Origin: Amycolatopsis viridis
GTDB taxonomy: Bacteria > Actinomycetota > Actinomycetes > Mycobacteriales > Pseudonocardiaceae
NCBI RefSeq assembly: GCF_011758765.1
Contig: NZ_JAANOU010000001.1
Span: 4,712,001 to 4,776,000 of the forward strand
Length of the DNA stretch: 64,000 bases
Direction: 5' to 3'
Under the pieces are notes generated by a model. The model worked only from the letters and a program-made list of their open reading frames with translations, had not been told where the DNA came from and searched no databases. Positions 18,220 through 27,050 of the stretch are shown here, one piece after another (position 1 is the first letter of the stretch; each line of letters starts with the position of its first letter). Position numbers and translations under genes: made by a program.

Positions 18220-18453
18220 CTAGGCGCCGAGGGTGTCGATCTCGGTGGAGAGGATCGCCGCCTGCTCGTCGAGTTCGTGCTCGCCGGGCTGGTCCCCGGC
18301 CCGCTGCCGCAGCGCGTCACGCTCGATGACGGTCAGCGCGCCGCCCGGCGCGTCACCGGCCGGCAGCACCTCGAGCCGGCCCTCCTGCAGCACGAGCCGC
18401 GCTCCGTCGCCGGCCTCCAGCAGCGCCTTCAGATCCGCCGCGGTCACCTTCAT
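18220..18453 (-). CDS. Small hypothetical protein (77 aa)
   Basis: A 77-residue acidic protein with no recognised domain. The N-terminal half looks like a small alpha-beta unit (VTAADLKALLEAGDGARLVL) and the C-terminal half is predicted helical. ATG 18453 lies 45 bases after the PucR-type regulator gene and the stop 25 bases before the amidohydrolase gene, so it is carried in the same transcript. Codon use is typical of its neighbours. Function unknown. Confidence 0.6.
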   Translation of the reverse strand: MKVTAADLKALLEAGDGARLVLQEGRLEVLPAGDAPGGALTVIERDALRQRAGDQPGEHELDEQAAILSTEIDTLGA

Positions 18454-18498
18454 CGGGTCTCCCTTCGCCGCGCGCCGGTTACCCGCTCGGTGCGGTAG

Positions 18499-20280
18499 TC
18501 ACGCGTGCAGGGCGTGCACCCGCAGCGCGAGCTGGATCTCCAGCGCCCGGCCGGGCTCCTGCCAGTCGTCACCGAGGAGGGTCGCGACGCGGTCCAGCCG
18601 CTGCACCACCGTGTTCACGTGGACGTGCAGCGCCTCCTTCGCGCGCGTGGAGTTGCCGCCCGCCGCGAAGTAGGCCTGCAAGGTGCCGATCAGATCGGTG
18701 CCGCGCCGCTCGTCGTAGTCCAGCACCGGGCCGAGCGTGCGCCGCACGAACCCGGTCAGGTCCCCGCGATCGCCGAGCAGCACGCCGAGGAACCCCAGCC
18801 CGGCGGCCGACGCGCCGTCACCGGAACGGCCCAGCGCCAGCAGCGCACGCAGGCACCGGACGGCTTCCGCGTGGGCACCGGCGATCGCCACCGGACCACG
18901 GGCCGGGCCGGCCGCGCCCACCGTCACCGGGGTGTCCACGGCGGCCGTCAGCGCTTCGGCGGTGCGTGCCGCCACCGCGTCCGGATCGTCGCCGCGCACC
19001 AGCAGCACCACCTCCTCGGCGTGGATACCGGCCAGCGTGGCGTGCCGCGCGGCGGCCACCGCGAGCCGGGCCCGGGACACCGACTCGGCGTGCGCGACCA
19101 GCACCGCGTGCGCTTCGGTCAGGTCGACACCCAGCCGTCCGGCCCGGGTGAGCAGGGCGCCCGGGTTGCGGTCCGGCGCGGTCAGCAGGTCGGTGAGCAG
19201 CTCGCCGCGGACCTCCTCCTCGGCCTTCGCCACCGACCGGCGGAGCAGGAGCAGCAGCGCGGTCACGACGGCGGCCCGCTCGAACAGCCGCCGGTCGGCG
19301 TCGAGCAGCGCGTCCCGCCCGGCCAGCACCATGCTGCCGAGCAGTTCCGGACCGGCCTGCACCGCGCACACCAGCGAGTCGTCCCCGGCCACCGAGCGGC
19401 CGGTGCTGCGCGACGCCGCGACCACCTCCGGATCGGGCGCGGGCGGGGCGGTTCCGGCGTGTGCCAGTTCCTCGCCCGCCGCGTCGAACAACCCGATCGA
19501 GCCGTGCAGGACGCCGGCCAGCGCGGCGGCCACCTCAGGCACGTCACCGCCGCGCAGCACCAGGTCCATCAGCCGGTCGTGCGCCTCCTCCGCGCGGTGC
19601 ATCGCCGCCGAGTGCGAGCTGATCTCGTCCAGCAGGCGGGCGTTGTCGAGCGCGATGACGGCGTGGTCGGCCAGCGACGACAGCAACGCGACCTCGTCCG
19701 GCGTGAAGTCGCGCGGTGTGCGGTCGGACGCGTACAGCACGCCGATCACCGTCCCGCCCAGCGACAGCGGAACGCCGAGGATCGCGGCCAGCCCCTCGTC
19801 GCGCACCGCCTCGTCGATCGGGCTGGTGTGCCGGAACCGCTCGTCCCGGAAGTAGTCCGGGGTCGCGTAGGGGCGCGCGCTCTGCGCCACCAGGCCGCCG
19901 AGCCCCTCGCCCATGCCCAGGATGACTTCCTTGAACAGCGGCGACACGCACCCGTCGGTGACGCGCATGTAGGTGCGCCCGGCGGTTTCGTCGTTGAGGC
20001 TGAGGTAGGAGACGTCGGCGCCGAGCAGCGTCCGGGCCCGGCGCACGATCGAGCGGAGCACGGCGTCCGGGTCACGCAGGCGGGCCAGGTCGCTGGCCGT
20101 GTCGAACAACGCGGTCAGCTCGGCTTCGCGCCGGCGGTGCGCGGTCAGGGTGGCGTGGATGCGCAGCGCCAGCTCGGTGGCCTTGGGGTCGGCGGCGCCG
20201 GCGTGCGCCAGCTGCTCGCTGCTCGCCCCGCCGGCGAGCAGGTCGAGCAGCCGGCGCACGTCGTGGTCCACGCCGGTCAT
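18499..20280 (-). CDS. GAF-domain PucR/CdaR-type transcriptional activator
   Basis: A 593-residue regulator. A GAF sensor domain lies at about 50-220 (LGADVSYLSLND, then ILGVPLSLGGTVIGVLYASD), a central GGDEF-like/CdaR region follows, and a PucR-type HTH closes the protein (about 525-590), with HVHVNTVVQRLDR as the recognition segment. Members activate catabolic operons in response to a small ligand. It starts 4 bases after the transporter gene stop, so it probably controls the dehydrogenase-transporter genes with which it is cotranscribed. Confidence 0.85.
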   Translation of the reverse strand: MTGVDHDVRRLLDLLAGGASSEQLAHAGAADPKATELALRIHATLTAHRRREAELTALFDTASDLARLRDPDAVLRSIVRRARTLLGADVSYLSLNDETAGRTYMRVTDGCVSPLFKEVILGMGEGLGGLVAQSARPYATPDYFRDERFRHTSPIDEAVRDEGLAAILGVPLSLGGTVIGVLYASDRTPRDFTPDEVALLSSLADHAVIALDNARLLDEISSHSAAMHRAEEAHDRLMDLVLRGGDVPEVAAALAGVLHGSIGLFDAAGEELAHAGTAPPAPDPEVVAASRSTGRSVAGDDSLVCAVQAGPELLGSMVLAGRDALLDADRRLFERAAVVTALLLLLRRSVAKAEEEVRGELLTDLLTAPDRNPGALLTRAGRLGVDLTEAHAVLVAHAESVSRARLAVAAARHATLAGIHAEEVVLLVRGDDPDAVAARTAEALTAAVDTPVTVGAAGPARGPVAIAGAHAEAVRCLRALLALGRSGDGASAAGLGFLGVLLGDRGDLTGFVRRTLGPVLDYDERRGTDLIGTLQAYFAAGGNSTRAKEALHVHVNTVVQRLDRVATLLGDDWQEPGRALEIQLALRVHALHA

Positions 20281-20284
20281 CGTC

Positions 20285-21625
20285 TCACCGGGCGACGGGT
20301 TCCGCGGTGCTCCCGGTGGGCGCGGCGGCCTCGTCGTGCAGCGAGGTCCGCGCGGTCTCCTTGGCGCTGGTCACCGCGATCAGGGTGAGCACGCACATCG
20401 CCACCACGTACAAGGAGACCGCGAGCGTGCCGCCGAACTCCTTGAACAGCGCGACCGCGAGGATCGGAGCCAGCGCGCCGGCCGCGATCGAGGACAGCTG
20501 CCCGCCGATGGACAGGCCGGTGTAGCGGACACGGGTCGGGAACTGCTCGGCGAAGAACGCCGCCTGCGGCCCGTACATCGCGCCGTGCAGCACCAGGCCG
20601 ACGGTCGCGGCGAGCACGATCATCGCGGGCGAGCGGGTGTCCATCAGCGCGAAGAACGCGAACGCCCAGCCGGCCATCGCCACGGTGCCGAACAGGTACA
20701 CCGGACGGCGCCCGACCCGGTCGGACAGGGCACCCCACAGCGGGATCGTCACGAAGTGGATCGCCGAGCCGATGAGCACCGCGTTGAGCCCGGTGGACTT
20801 GCTCAGCCCGAGCGGTCCGGTGACGTAGACCAGGATGAACGCGGTGAGGACGTAGTAGGACACGTTCTCCGCCATCCGGGCGCCGATGGTGATGAGCACC
20901 CGTCGCCAGGCGGTGCGGAAGACCTCCACCGCCGGGGCGCCGTGCTGTTCGCCGCGCTGCCGCGCCTTCTCCTGCGCGGCCAGGAAGACCGGCGATTCGG
21001 TGACGGTGAGCCGGATCCACAGGCCGATCATCACCAGCACACCGGAGAGCAGGAACGGGATCCGCCACCCCCAGGAGATGAATGCGGCGTCGGACTGCAC
21101 CGCGGCCAGCACGGCGAGCACCGCGGTGGCCAGCAGGTTGCCACCCGGGGCGCCGCACTGCGGCCAGGAGGCCCAGAAGCCGCGGCGGCGGTCGTCGCCG
21201 TGCTCGGACACGATGAGCACCGCGCCGCCCCACTCGCCACCGAGCGCGAAGCCCTGGATCAGCCGCAACGCGGTGAGCAGCAGCGGAGCGGCGACGCCCA
21301 CCGTGGCGTAGGTCGGCAGCAGGCCCATCGCGCAGGTGGACGCGCCCATCAGCAGCAGGCTGAAGACCAGCAGCTTCTTGCGGCCCACCCGGTCGCCGAA
21401 GTGGCCGAACACCAGACCGCCCAGCGGCCGGGCGAGGAAGCCGATCGCGTAGGTCGCGAAGGACAGCAGGGTGCCGGTCAGCGGATCGCTGCCGGGGAAG
21501 AACAGCTTGTTGAAGACCAGGGCCGCGGCCGATCCGTAGAGGAAGAAGTCGTACCACTCGATCGTCGTGCCGACGAGGCTCGCGCCGACGACTTTCGCGA
21601 TCGAGTGCTTCTCGGTGCGGGGCAT
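20285..21625 (-). CDS. MFS transporter, metabolite:H+ symporter (MHS) family
   Basis: A 446-residue, 12-helix inner-membrane transporter. The TIEWYDFFLYG segment near residue 20 and GHFGDRVGRKK in the loop between helices 2 and 3 are signatures of the MHS (ProP/KgtP/ShiA) group, which takes up carboxylates, betaines or related solutes with H+. ATG 21625 follows the dehydrogenase gene by 32 bases; an upstream extension of the frame is only shadow. With a 3-hydroxybutyrate-type dehydrogenase upstream, a hydroxy-acid substrate is plausible but unproven. Confidence 0.85.
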   Translation of the reverse strand: MPRTEKHSIAKVVGASLVGTTIEWYDFFLYGSAAALVFNKLFFPGSDPLTGTLLSFATYAIGFLARPLGGLVFGHFGDRVGRKKLLVFSLLLMGASTCAMGLLPTYATVGVAAPLLLTALRLIQGFALGGEWGGAVLIVSEHGDDRRRGFWASWPQCGAPGGNLLATAVLAVLAAVQSDAAFISWGWRIPFLLSGVLVMIGLWIRLTVTESPVFLAAQEKARQRGEQHGAPAVEVFRTAWRRVLITIGARMAENVSYYVLTAFILVYVTGPLGLSKSTGLNAVLIGSAIHFVTIPLWGALSDRVGRRPVYLFGTVAMAGWAFAFFALMDTRSPAMIVLAATVGLVLHGAMYGPQAAFFAEQFPTRVRYTGLSIGGQLSSIAAGALAPILAVALFKEFGGTLAVSLYVVAMCVLTLIAVTSAKETARTSLHDEAAAPTGSTAEPVAR

Positions 21626-21657
21626 GGGCAACACTCCTTTGTGCCGTGGCGGGAACG

Positions 21658-22407
21658 TCAGGCGGCGGTCCAGCCGCCGTCGAGGGGGAGGGAAACGCCG
21701 GTGATGTGGCCGGCGGACGGGCCGCACAGCCAGCGCACCGCGTCGGCGACCTCGGCCGGGTCGACGAGCCGCTTGATCGCGGCGCGCCGCAGCAGGACCT
21801 CGCCGACGATCTCGTCCTCGGGACGGCCGTGCGCAGCGGCCTGGTCGGCGAGCTGGCCGCGGACCAGGGGCGTGTCGACGTAACCCGGGCTGACGCAGTT
21901 GCTGGTCACCCCGTGCGGCGCGCCTTCCAGAGCGGCCACTTTGGACAGTCCTTCGAGCGCGTGCTTCGCGGAGACGTACGCGGATTTGAAGGCGCTCGCG
22001 CGCAGGCCGTGCACACTGGAGACGTTCACGATGCGACCCCAGTTCTGCGCGTACATGTGCGGCAGCACGTGGCGGATCAGCAGGAACGGCGCGGTGACCA
22101 TGACCGCGTGCATGCGGGTGAACACCTCGGGCGGGAACTCGGTCAGCGGCGCGACGTGCTGGAAGCCGGCGTTGTTGACGAGGATGTCGACGTCGGCGGG
22201 CAGCCCGGCGGCGGCCGCCGGGTCGGCCAGGTCGGCGGTGTGCGCCCAGCCGCCGGTCTCGGCGGCGACCCGCTCGGCGGCGCCGGAGTCGATGTCCACG
22301 GCGTGCACCTTCGCCCCGGCCGCGGACAGCGCGACCGCACACGCCCGCCCGATCCCGCTGCCTGCGCCGGTGACCAGCGCGACCCGCCCGTCCCAGTACT
22401 CGCTCAT
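21658..22407 (-). CDS. SDR oxidoreductase, 3-hydroxybutyrate dehydrogenase-like
   Basis: A 249-residue short-chain dehydrogenase. The NAD-binding motif TGAGSGIG is at 13-20, NNAG near 78, Ser131 in NVSSVHG, Tyr144 and Lys148 in SAYVSAKHA. The HG after the catalytic Ser and the overall pattern match 3-hydroxybutyrate dehydrogenases, which convert (R)-3-hydroxybutyrate to acetoacetate. It is first in the run dehydrogenase, MHS transporter, PucR regulator. A weak inverted repeat CGGAC-N8-GTCCG lies upstream at 22468-22485. Confidence 0.83.
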   Translation of the reverse strand: MSEYWDGRVALVTGAGSGIGRACAVALSAAGAKVHAVDIDSGAAERVAAETGGWAHTADLADPAAAAGLPADVDILVNNAGFQHVAPLTEFPPEVFTRMHAVMVTAPFLLIRHVLPHMYAQNWGRIVNVSSVHGLRASAFKSAYVSAKHALEGLSKVAALEGAPHGVTSNCVSPGYVDTPLVRGQLADQAAAHGRPEDEIVGEVLLRRAAIKRLVDPAEVADAVRWLCGPSAGHITGVSLPLDGGWTAA

Positions 22408-22622
22408 GGCGACCGAAGGTAAGCGCCCGGCCGCGGTACGCCTATGTGTCTGTCCACCACAACTTCGCGGACAACCATGGGTCCGTCAACTACTGTCCGT
22501 GCCCGGCTCCTGCGCGGCTTCGGTGGCGCGACTCGCGCATCCACTTCGTGACGGCGCTCGCCGGAATAGGTCACCGGCCAGGGTTGTTGCGGTTGGGAAG
22601 GGATCTGCGAGGAGGTTCACGA

Positions 22623-22988
22623 ATGGCGACGGTCACCCTGACCAAGGACAACTTCGAAGAGGTCGTCAACTCCGACGGCATGGTGCTCGTCGACTTCTGG
22701 GCGGCCTGGTGCGGGCCCTGCCGGATGTTCGCACCCGTGTTCGAGGGGGCGGCCGGCCGGCACGACGACATCGTGTTCGGCAAGGTCGACACCGAGGACC
22801 AGACCGAACTGGCCCAGGCGTTCGGCATCCAGTCGATCCCGACCCTGATGGCGGTGCGGGACGGCGTCGTGCTCTACGCGCAGCCCGGCGCGCTGCCCGA
22901 GGCGAGCCTGGAGGAGCTGATCGGCAAGCTGCGCGAGGTCGACATGGACCAGGTGCGCGCGGAGATCGCGAAGCAGCAGGCCGAGTGA
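22623..22988 (+). CDS. Thioredoxin
   Basis: A 121-residue thioredoxin with the active site WCGPC (Cys30, Cys33) and the cis-Pro segment QSIPTLMAV. The family norm is about 105 residues; the extra is a C-terminal helix (DQVRAEIAKQQAE). A strong GGAGG lies 9 bases before ATG 22623. Single gene with its own promoter region of about 215 bases shared with the divergent dehydrogenase operon. It reduces protein disulfides in the cytosol. Confidence 0.9.
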   Translation: MATVTLTKDNFEEVVNSDGMVLVDFWAAWCGPCRMFAPVFEGAAGRHDDIVFGKVDTEDQTELAQAFGIQSIPTLMAVRDGVVLYAQPGALPEASLEELIGKLREVDMDQVRAEIAKQQAE

Positions 22989-23050
22989 GCGTTTGCCGCT
23001 GATCGCCGGCGGGCCGATGATGGTGCCATGACCTCCCGGGGCGGGCGCCG

Positions 23051-23911
23051 ATGAAGTTCGAGACGGTCGCCGACGAGCTGTACGCCCTGCCCCGGGACGA
23101 GTTCACCGCCGCCCGCACGGAACGGGCCAAGGCGGCGAAGGCCCGGCAACCGGACCTCGCGAAGCGCATCAGCGGCCTGCGCAAGCCGACGGTCGCCGCG
23201 TGGCTGGTCAACCAGGTGGCGCGGCAGCACCCGCGGGAGATCGAGCAGCTGGACGATCTGGGGTCGCGGTTGCGGGCCGCGCACCAGAAACTCGCGGGCG
23301 ACGAGCTGCGCACGCTGTCCCGGCAGCGCAACGAGCTGATCCGCCGGTTGAGCGGCCTGGCGAGCGCCATCGCCGCCACCGCGGGCGTGGCCTACGGCGA
23401 CGCCGCCGAACGGCAGGTCGAGGACACGTTCGAAGCGGCCGTGTCCAATCCGGACTCCGCGGCGGAAGTGCGGGCGGGGCGGTTGTCCACCGCGTTGACA
23501 CCGTCCTCTTCGGAGGACTGGCTCGCCGCCGCGCTCGCCGCGTCGCCGGCCCGCAAGGCCGCGCCGCAACCACCTCCCCCGGCCCGGGCGAAGCAGAAGC
23601 GGCCACGCGACCCCGAAGCCGAACGCCGGGAGGCGGCACTGGCCGAGGCGCGCGCGAACGCCGCCGCCGCAGCCGCCGCCCGCGACGAGGCCCAGCAGAA
23701 CCTCGACGAAACCACCGCCCGCGCGGCGAAAGCTGCCGACACGGTTGCTGGCCTGCGCACCCGTTTGGACGAAGCCGTCCGGGCCGAACGCGCGGTGCGC
23801 AAGGAAGTGACGGCCGCGCGCAAGGCGGTCACGGCGGCGGAGAAGGCGGCTGGGGAAGCCGAACGGCGGGTCACCGAAATGACGTCGTTCGGCCGACGCT
23901 CCCGGCGGTGA
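23051..23911 (+). CDS. Conserved coiled-coil protein of unknown function
   Basis: A 286-residue highly charged protein. The first 150 residues are mixed helical (ELYALPRDEFTAAR, then PTVAAWLVNQVAR) and resemble uncharacterised actinobacterial proteins I have seen without a named domain. Residues about 160-280 are Ala/Arg/Glu-rich and predicted to form a long coiled coil. No signal peptide or membrane segment. ATG 23051 is the start. Gene-like codon use throughout, and no partner is evident. Confidence 0.75.
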   Translation: MKFETVADELYALPRDEFTAARTERAKAAKARQPDLAKRISGLRKPTVAAWLVNQVARQHPREIEQLDDLGSRLRAAHQKLAGDELRTLSRQRNELIRRLSGLASAIAATAGVAYGDAAERQVEDTFEAAVSNPDSAAEVRAGRLSTALTPSSSEDWLAAALAASPARKAAPQPPPPARAKQKRPRDPEAERREAALAEARANAAAAAAARDEAQQNLDETTARAAKAADTVAGLRTRLDEAVRAERAVRKEVTAARKAVTAAEKAAGEAERRVTEMTSFGRRSRR

Positions 23912-23960
23912 CCTTGTGCCACACTGGCGAGAACCCGTGACCGGAGGCTGGTGATCACCG

Positions 23961-24755
23961 ATGACCCCGAAGGCACCGCGCGAACGCACCACCGCGACGG
24001 CCGCCGGCGTCTACGACTGGTACCTCAACGGGCATCACCACCTGCCCTGCGACGCGGAGGCGGCGATCGCCGCGCAGCAGGCGTTCCCCCTCGCCGGGCA
24101 GACCGCCCGCTACAACCGCGACTTCCTGCAACGGGCCGTCCGCTGGATGACCGAGCACGGCATCCGCCAGTTCCTGGACATCGGCTCGGGTTACCCGACG
24201 GCCGGCAACGTGCACGAGATCGCGCAGCGGTACGCGCCGGGTACCCGGGTGGTCTACGCCGACCTCGACCCGGACACCGTCGAGGTCAGCAACCGGCTGC
24301 TCACGGGCACCCCGGACGCGACCTGCCTGCAGGGCGACGTGCGCGATCCGGATGACATCCTCGGCCGGGCGGAGCTGCTGGACTTCGCACAGCCGGTGGG
24401 GCTGCTCCTGGTGTCGGTGCTGCCGTTCGTGCCCGGGGACGTGGGCCCGCTGGTGCGCCGCTACCTCGCCCGGCTCGCGCCGGGCAGCTACCTGGCGCTC
24501 ACGCACCTCACGCCGGCCGACGACGAGCGGATCCGCCGGCGGCAGGCGGACGTGGAACAGACGTACAACGCGAAGGTGCAGCAGAACGTGCACATGCGCG
24601 ACCCGGACGAGATCGCGGACCTGTTCGCCGGCACCGAGCTCGTCCCGCCCGGTCTCGTGCTCGCCACGCACTGGCACCCGCCCCGGGGTTACCGGCCCGG
24701 CCCGGACGACCAGGCGAGCGCCGTCCTCCTCGGTGGCGTGGGGCGGATTCCCTGA
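23961..24755 (+). CDS. SAM-dependent methyltransferase, DUF574/Methyltransf_19 family
   Basis: A 264-residue cytosolic methyltransferase. AGVYDWYLNGHHHLPCD near residues 15-31 and ARYNRDFLQRAVRWM are hallmarks of the actinobacteria-restricted Methyltransf_19 (formerly DUF574) family. FLDIGSGYPTAGNVHE is the SAM-binding loop and VYADLDP its acidic partner. Substrates of this family are mostly unknown. It converges on the ABC ATPase gene with a 9-base gap. Confidence 0.85.
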   Translation: MTPKAPRERTTATAAGVYDWYLNGHHHLPCDAEAAIAAQQAFPLAGQTARYNRDFLQRAVRWMTEHGIRQFLDIGSGYPTAGNVHEIAQRYAPGTRVVYADLDPDTVEVSNRLLTGTPDATCLQGDVRDPDDILGRAELLDFAQPVGLLLVSVLPFVPGDVGPLVRRYLARLAPGSYLALTHLTPADDERIRRRQADVEQTYNAKVQQNVHMRDPDEIADLFAGTELVPPGLVLATHWHPPRGYRPGPDDQASAVLLGGVGRIP

Positions 24756-24764
24756 CGCGGCCGG

Positions 24765-25553
24765 TCAGACCACCGGCTCCGCGCGCGCGGCCCACCGGCC
24801 GTCGGTGCGGGTGATGCGGACCGGGTGGTCGAAGCACTTGCTGATGTGGTCCGTCGTCACCACCTCGTCGGCGGAACCGGCGGCCAGGCACTGGCCCTCC
24901 CGCAGCAGCAGCGCGTGCGTGGTGCTCGCCGGCAGCTCCTCGAGGTGGTGGGTCACCAGGACCGTCGCCAGTTCCGGGTGTTCCCGGCGCAGTGCGTCCA
25001 CACTGGACAACAGCTGCTCGCGCGCGGCGACGTCCAGGCCGGTGGCCGGCTCGTCCAGCAGCAGCAGGCGCGGCGCGGGCATCAGCGCGCGGGCGATCAG
25101 CGCCCGGCCCCGCTCGCCCTGGGACAGCGTCGGCCAGCGGGCGTCGCGCTGGGCCGTCAGGCCGAGCATGCCGATCAGGCCCTCGGCGCGGTCCCGCTCC
25201 ACCGCCGCCGGCTGCCAGCGCGGCACCAGCTCGGTCGTGTTCGTCAGCCCGGTCAGCACGACCTCGAACACGGTCAGCGGCGAGCGCAGCGGGTGGCGGG
25301 GGTTGACGTGCCCGAGGAAGGACCGCAGCTTGCGCAGGTCCACCCTGCCCAGCCGGTGCCCCAGCACGTCGACCGTTCCGCGCGTCGGATGCGTGACCGC
25401 CCCGAGCAGGCCGAGCAGCGTGCTCTTGCCGGCCCCGTTCGCGCCGAGCAGCGCCCAGTGTTCACCTTCGCGCACGGTGAGGGAGATCGACCGGAGCAGG
25501 TACCGGCCGTCCCGGACGAGATCGACATCGCTCACCTGCAGCACCGGCGTCAT
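24765..25553 (-). CDS. ABC transporter ATP-binding protein
   Basis: A 262-residue nucleotide-binding subunit. Walker A is GANGAGKST (37-45), the signature LSQGERGRALIA is slightly divergent from LSGGQ, and Walker B is LLLLDEPATGLD. No permease or substrate-binding gene is adjacent, so it either works with a distant membrane subunit or is a soluble ABC protein of the ModF-like type, which these motifs and the short length also fit. It is divergent from a LysR gene across 61 bases. Confidence 0.83.
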   Translation of the reverse strand: MTPVLQVSDVDLVRDGRYLLRSISLTVREGEHWALLGANGAGKSTLLGLLGAVTHPTRGTVDVLGHRLGRVDLRKLRSFLGHVNPRHPLRSPLTVFEVVLTGLTNTTELVPRWQPAAVERDRAEGLIGMLGLTAQRDARWPTLSQGERGRALIARALMPAPRLLLLDEPATGLDVAAREQLLSSVDALRREHPELATVLVTHHLEELPASTTHALLLREGQCLAAGSADEVVTTDHISKCFDHPVRITRTDGRWAARAEPVV

Positions 25554-25614
25554 GGCGGCACCGTACCAAGTCCTCAGACGTCCGACGAAAAGGGAGATCC
25601 GATAACGTCGGGGA

Positions 25615-26517
25615 ATGGATCGGGTCGAAACACGCGAACTCGCCTACTTCGTGGCCGTCGCGGAGGCGCTGCACTTCGGCCGCGCCGCGGAGGGACTGGG
25701 ACTGGCCCAGCCGGCGCTGTCGAAGGCTGTGCGGTCGCTGGAACGGCGGCTGGACGTGACGTTGTTCGAGCGCACCAGCAGGCGGGTCGAGCTCACCCCC
25801 GCCGGTGAGGTGCTGCTCGGCGAGGCCCGCAAAGCGCTCGCGGCGGTCGCCGCGGCGGCCCGGCGTGCCCAGCGAGCCGGGCGCGGCGTGCCCTACCTCG
25901 CCCTCGCCGCCAAGCCCGGCGGCGACGCCGGCCTGCTGGCCCGCGTCCTGCACCGCTACGAAACCGATCCGTCCGCGGTGCCCGTCGAACTGGTGCCCGC
26001 CCACGAGGACCGGGTGCCGATGCTGCACGACGGCCGGGCGGACGTGGCGCTGCTGCACACGCCCTTCGACGACGCCGCCGGGCTGGCGACCGAGGAACTG
26101 CGGGCCGAACCGCGGTCGGCCCTGCTGCCGCCGCAGCACCACCTCGCGCGGCGGGCGATCCTGCAGCTGGCCGACCTCCGTGGCGAACCGGTCGGGCGCT
26201 GGGGCGGCTATCCGGACGACGGTGGCGTGGAGATCACCGACCTGGCGAAGCTGCTGCGGGTGACGGCACGCGGCCGGGCCGTCGCGGTACTGCCGAAGTC
26301 GGTGCTGGACACGCTGGAGCACAACCTGGTCACCGTCCCGGTCGTGGACGCCGCGCCGGCCCGGCTGCTGCTCGCATGGCCACAGGGCAGCCCCTCCCCC
26401 GCGGTCGCGGCCCTGGTGCGGGCGGCGCGGGAGGTGGCCGCCGGCTACCGCTCGACGAACACCTCGGACAGGTCCTTGCGGCCGGTGGGAATGGCCGACC
26501 GCCCGCGCGGCCGCTGA
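25615..26517 (+). CDS. LysR family transcriptional regulator
   Basis: A 300-residue LysR regulator. The N-terminal winged HTH (ELAYFVAVAEALHFGRAAEGLGLAQPALSK begins here) is canonical, followed by a periplasmic-binding-like effector domain. The last 24 residues read antisense to the 3' end of the nitroreductase gene (73-base overlap) and are not family-like, suggesting loss of an earlier stop. Probably controls itself and the divergent ABC ATPase gene or a distant target. Confidence 0.85.
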   Translation: MDRVETRELAYFVAVAEALHFGRAAEGLGLAQPALSKAVRSLERRLDVTLFERTSRRVELTPAGEVLLGEARKALAAVAAAARRAQRAGRGVPYLALAAKPGGDAGLLARVLHRYETDPSAVPVELVPAHEDRVPMLHDGRADVALLHTPFDDAAGLATEELRAEPRSALLPPQHHLARRAILQLADLRGEPVGRWGGYPDDGGVEITDLAKLLRVTARGRAVAVLPKSVLDTLEHNLVTVPVVDAAPARLLLAWPQGSPSPAVAALVRAAREVAAGYRSTNTSDRSLRPVGMADRPRGR

Positions 26518-26960
26518 CCCGGCCAGCCCAGGGCGAGCGCGTGGTGCGCCCGCCACGGGTGCGCTTGGCCGACGAGCGCGGCGGCCTCGACGGCGTTGGC
26601 CTCGGGGTACAACGACACCGGGCAGCTGCCGAGCCCGGCGAAGTGCGCGGCGACCACGAGCGTCTGGCACACCCGGCCCAGGTCGAACTCGGTGTCGTGG
26701 CCGGCCTCGGCGTCGGAGAGCAGGACGAGCGCGACCGGCGCGGCGGCCAGCGGCAGCGCGTACTGGCCGAGCCGGGCGAGCGCGCGGCGCCGGTCCGGGT
26801 CGGTGACCGGGACGAACCGCCACGGCTGCCGGTTCCGCGCCGATCCGGTCCAGCGCGCGGTGTCGGCGAGCGCGGCGACGAGGTCCCGCGGCACCGGCCG
26901 GTCGGCGAACACGCGGGTCGCCCGGATCGCGGTGAGCGCGTGCAAGGCGTCGGGGAGCAC
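26445..26960 (-). CDS. Nitroreductase family protein (FMN-dependent)
   Basis: A 171-residue nitroreductase-fold protein. IRATRVFADRPV near the N-terminus and ARNRQPWRFVPV are the FMN-binding motifs, and the C-terminal HALALGWPGQRP is the usual ALGYP-type motif. GTG 26960 is chosen since the in-frame extension upstream lacks coding character. It would reduce nitro compounds or quinones with NAD(P)H. The 3' end overlaps the LysR gene by 73 bases. Confidence 0.83.
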   Translation of the reverse strand: MLPDALHALTAIRATRVFADRPVPRDLVAALADTARWTGSARNRQPWRFVPVTDPDRRRALARLGQYALPLAAAPVALVLLSDAEAGHDTEFDLGRVCQTLVVAAHFAGLGSCPVSLYPEANAVEAAALVGQAHPWRAHHALALGWPGQRPRGRSAIPTGRKDLSEVFVER

Positions 26961-27050
26961 GCCCCGATCCTGACATGCCGGAGACGACCTCCGGCCCTCG
27001 ACCGCACTGTCCCGGCCGAGCGGGGCGGCGACGATTGCTAGCGTGTCGGG

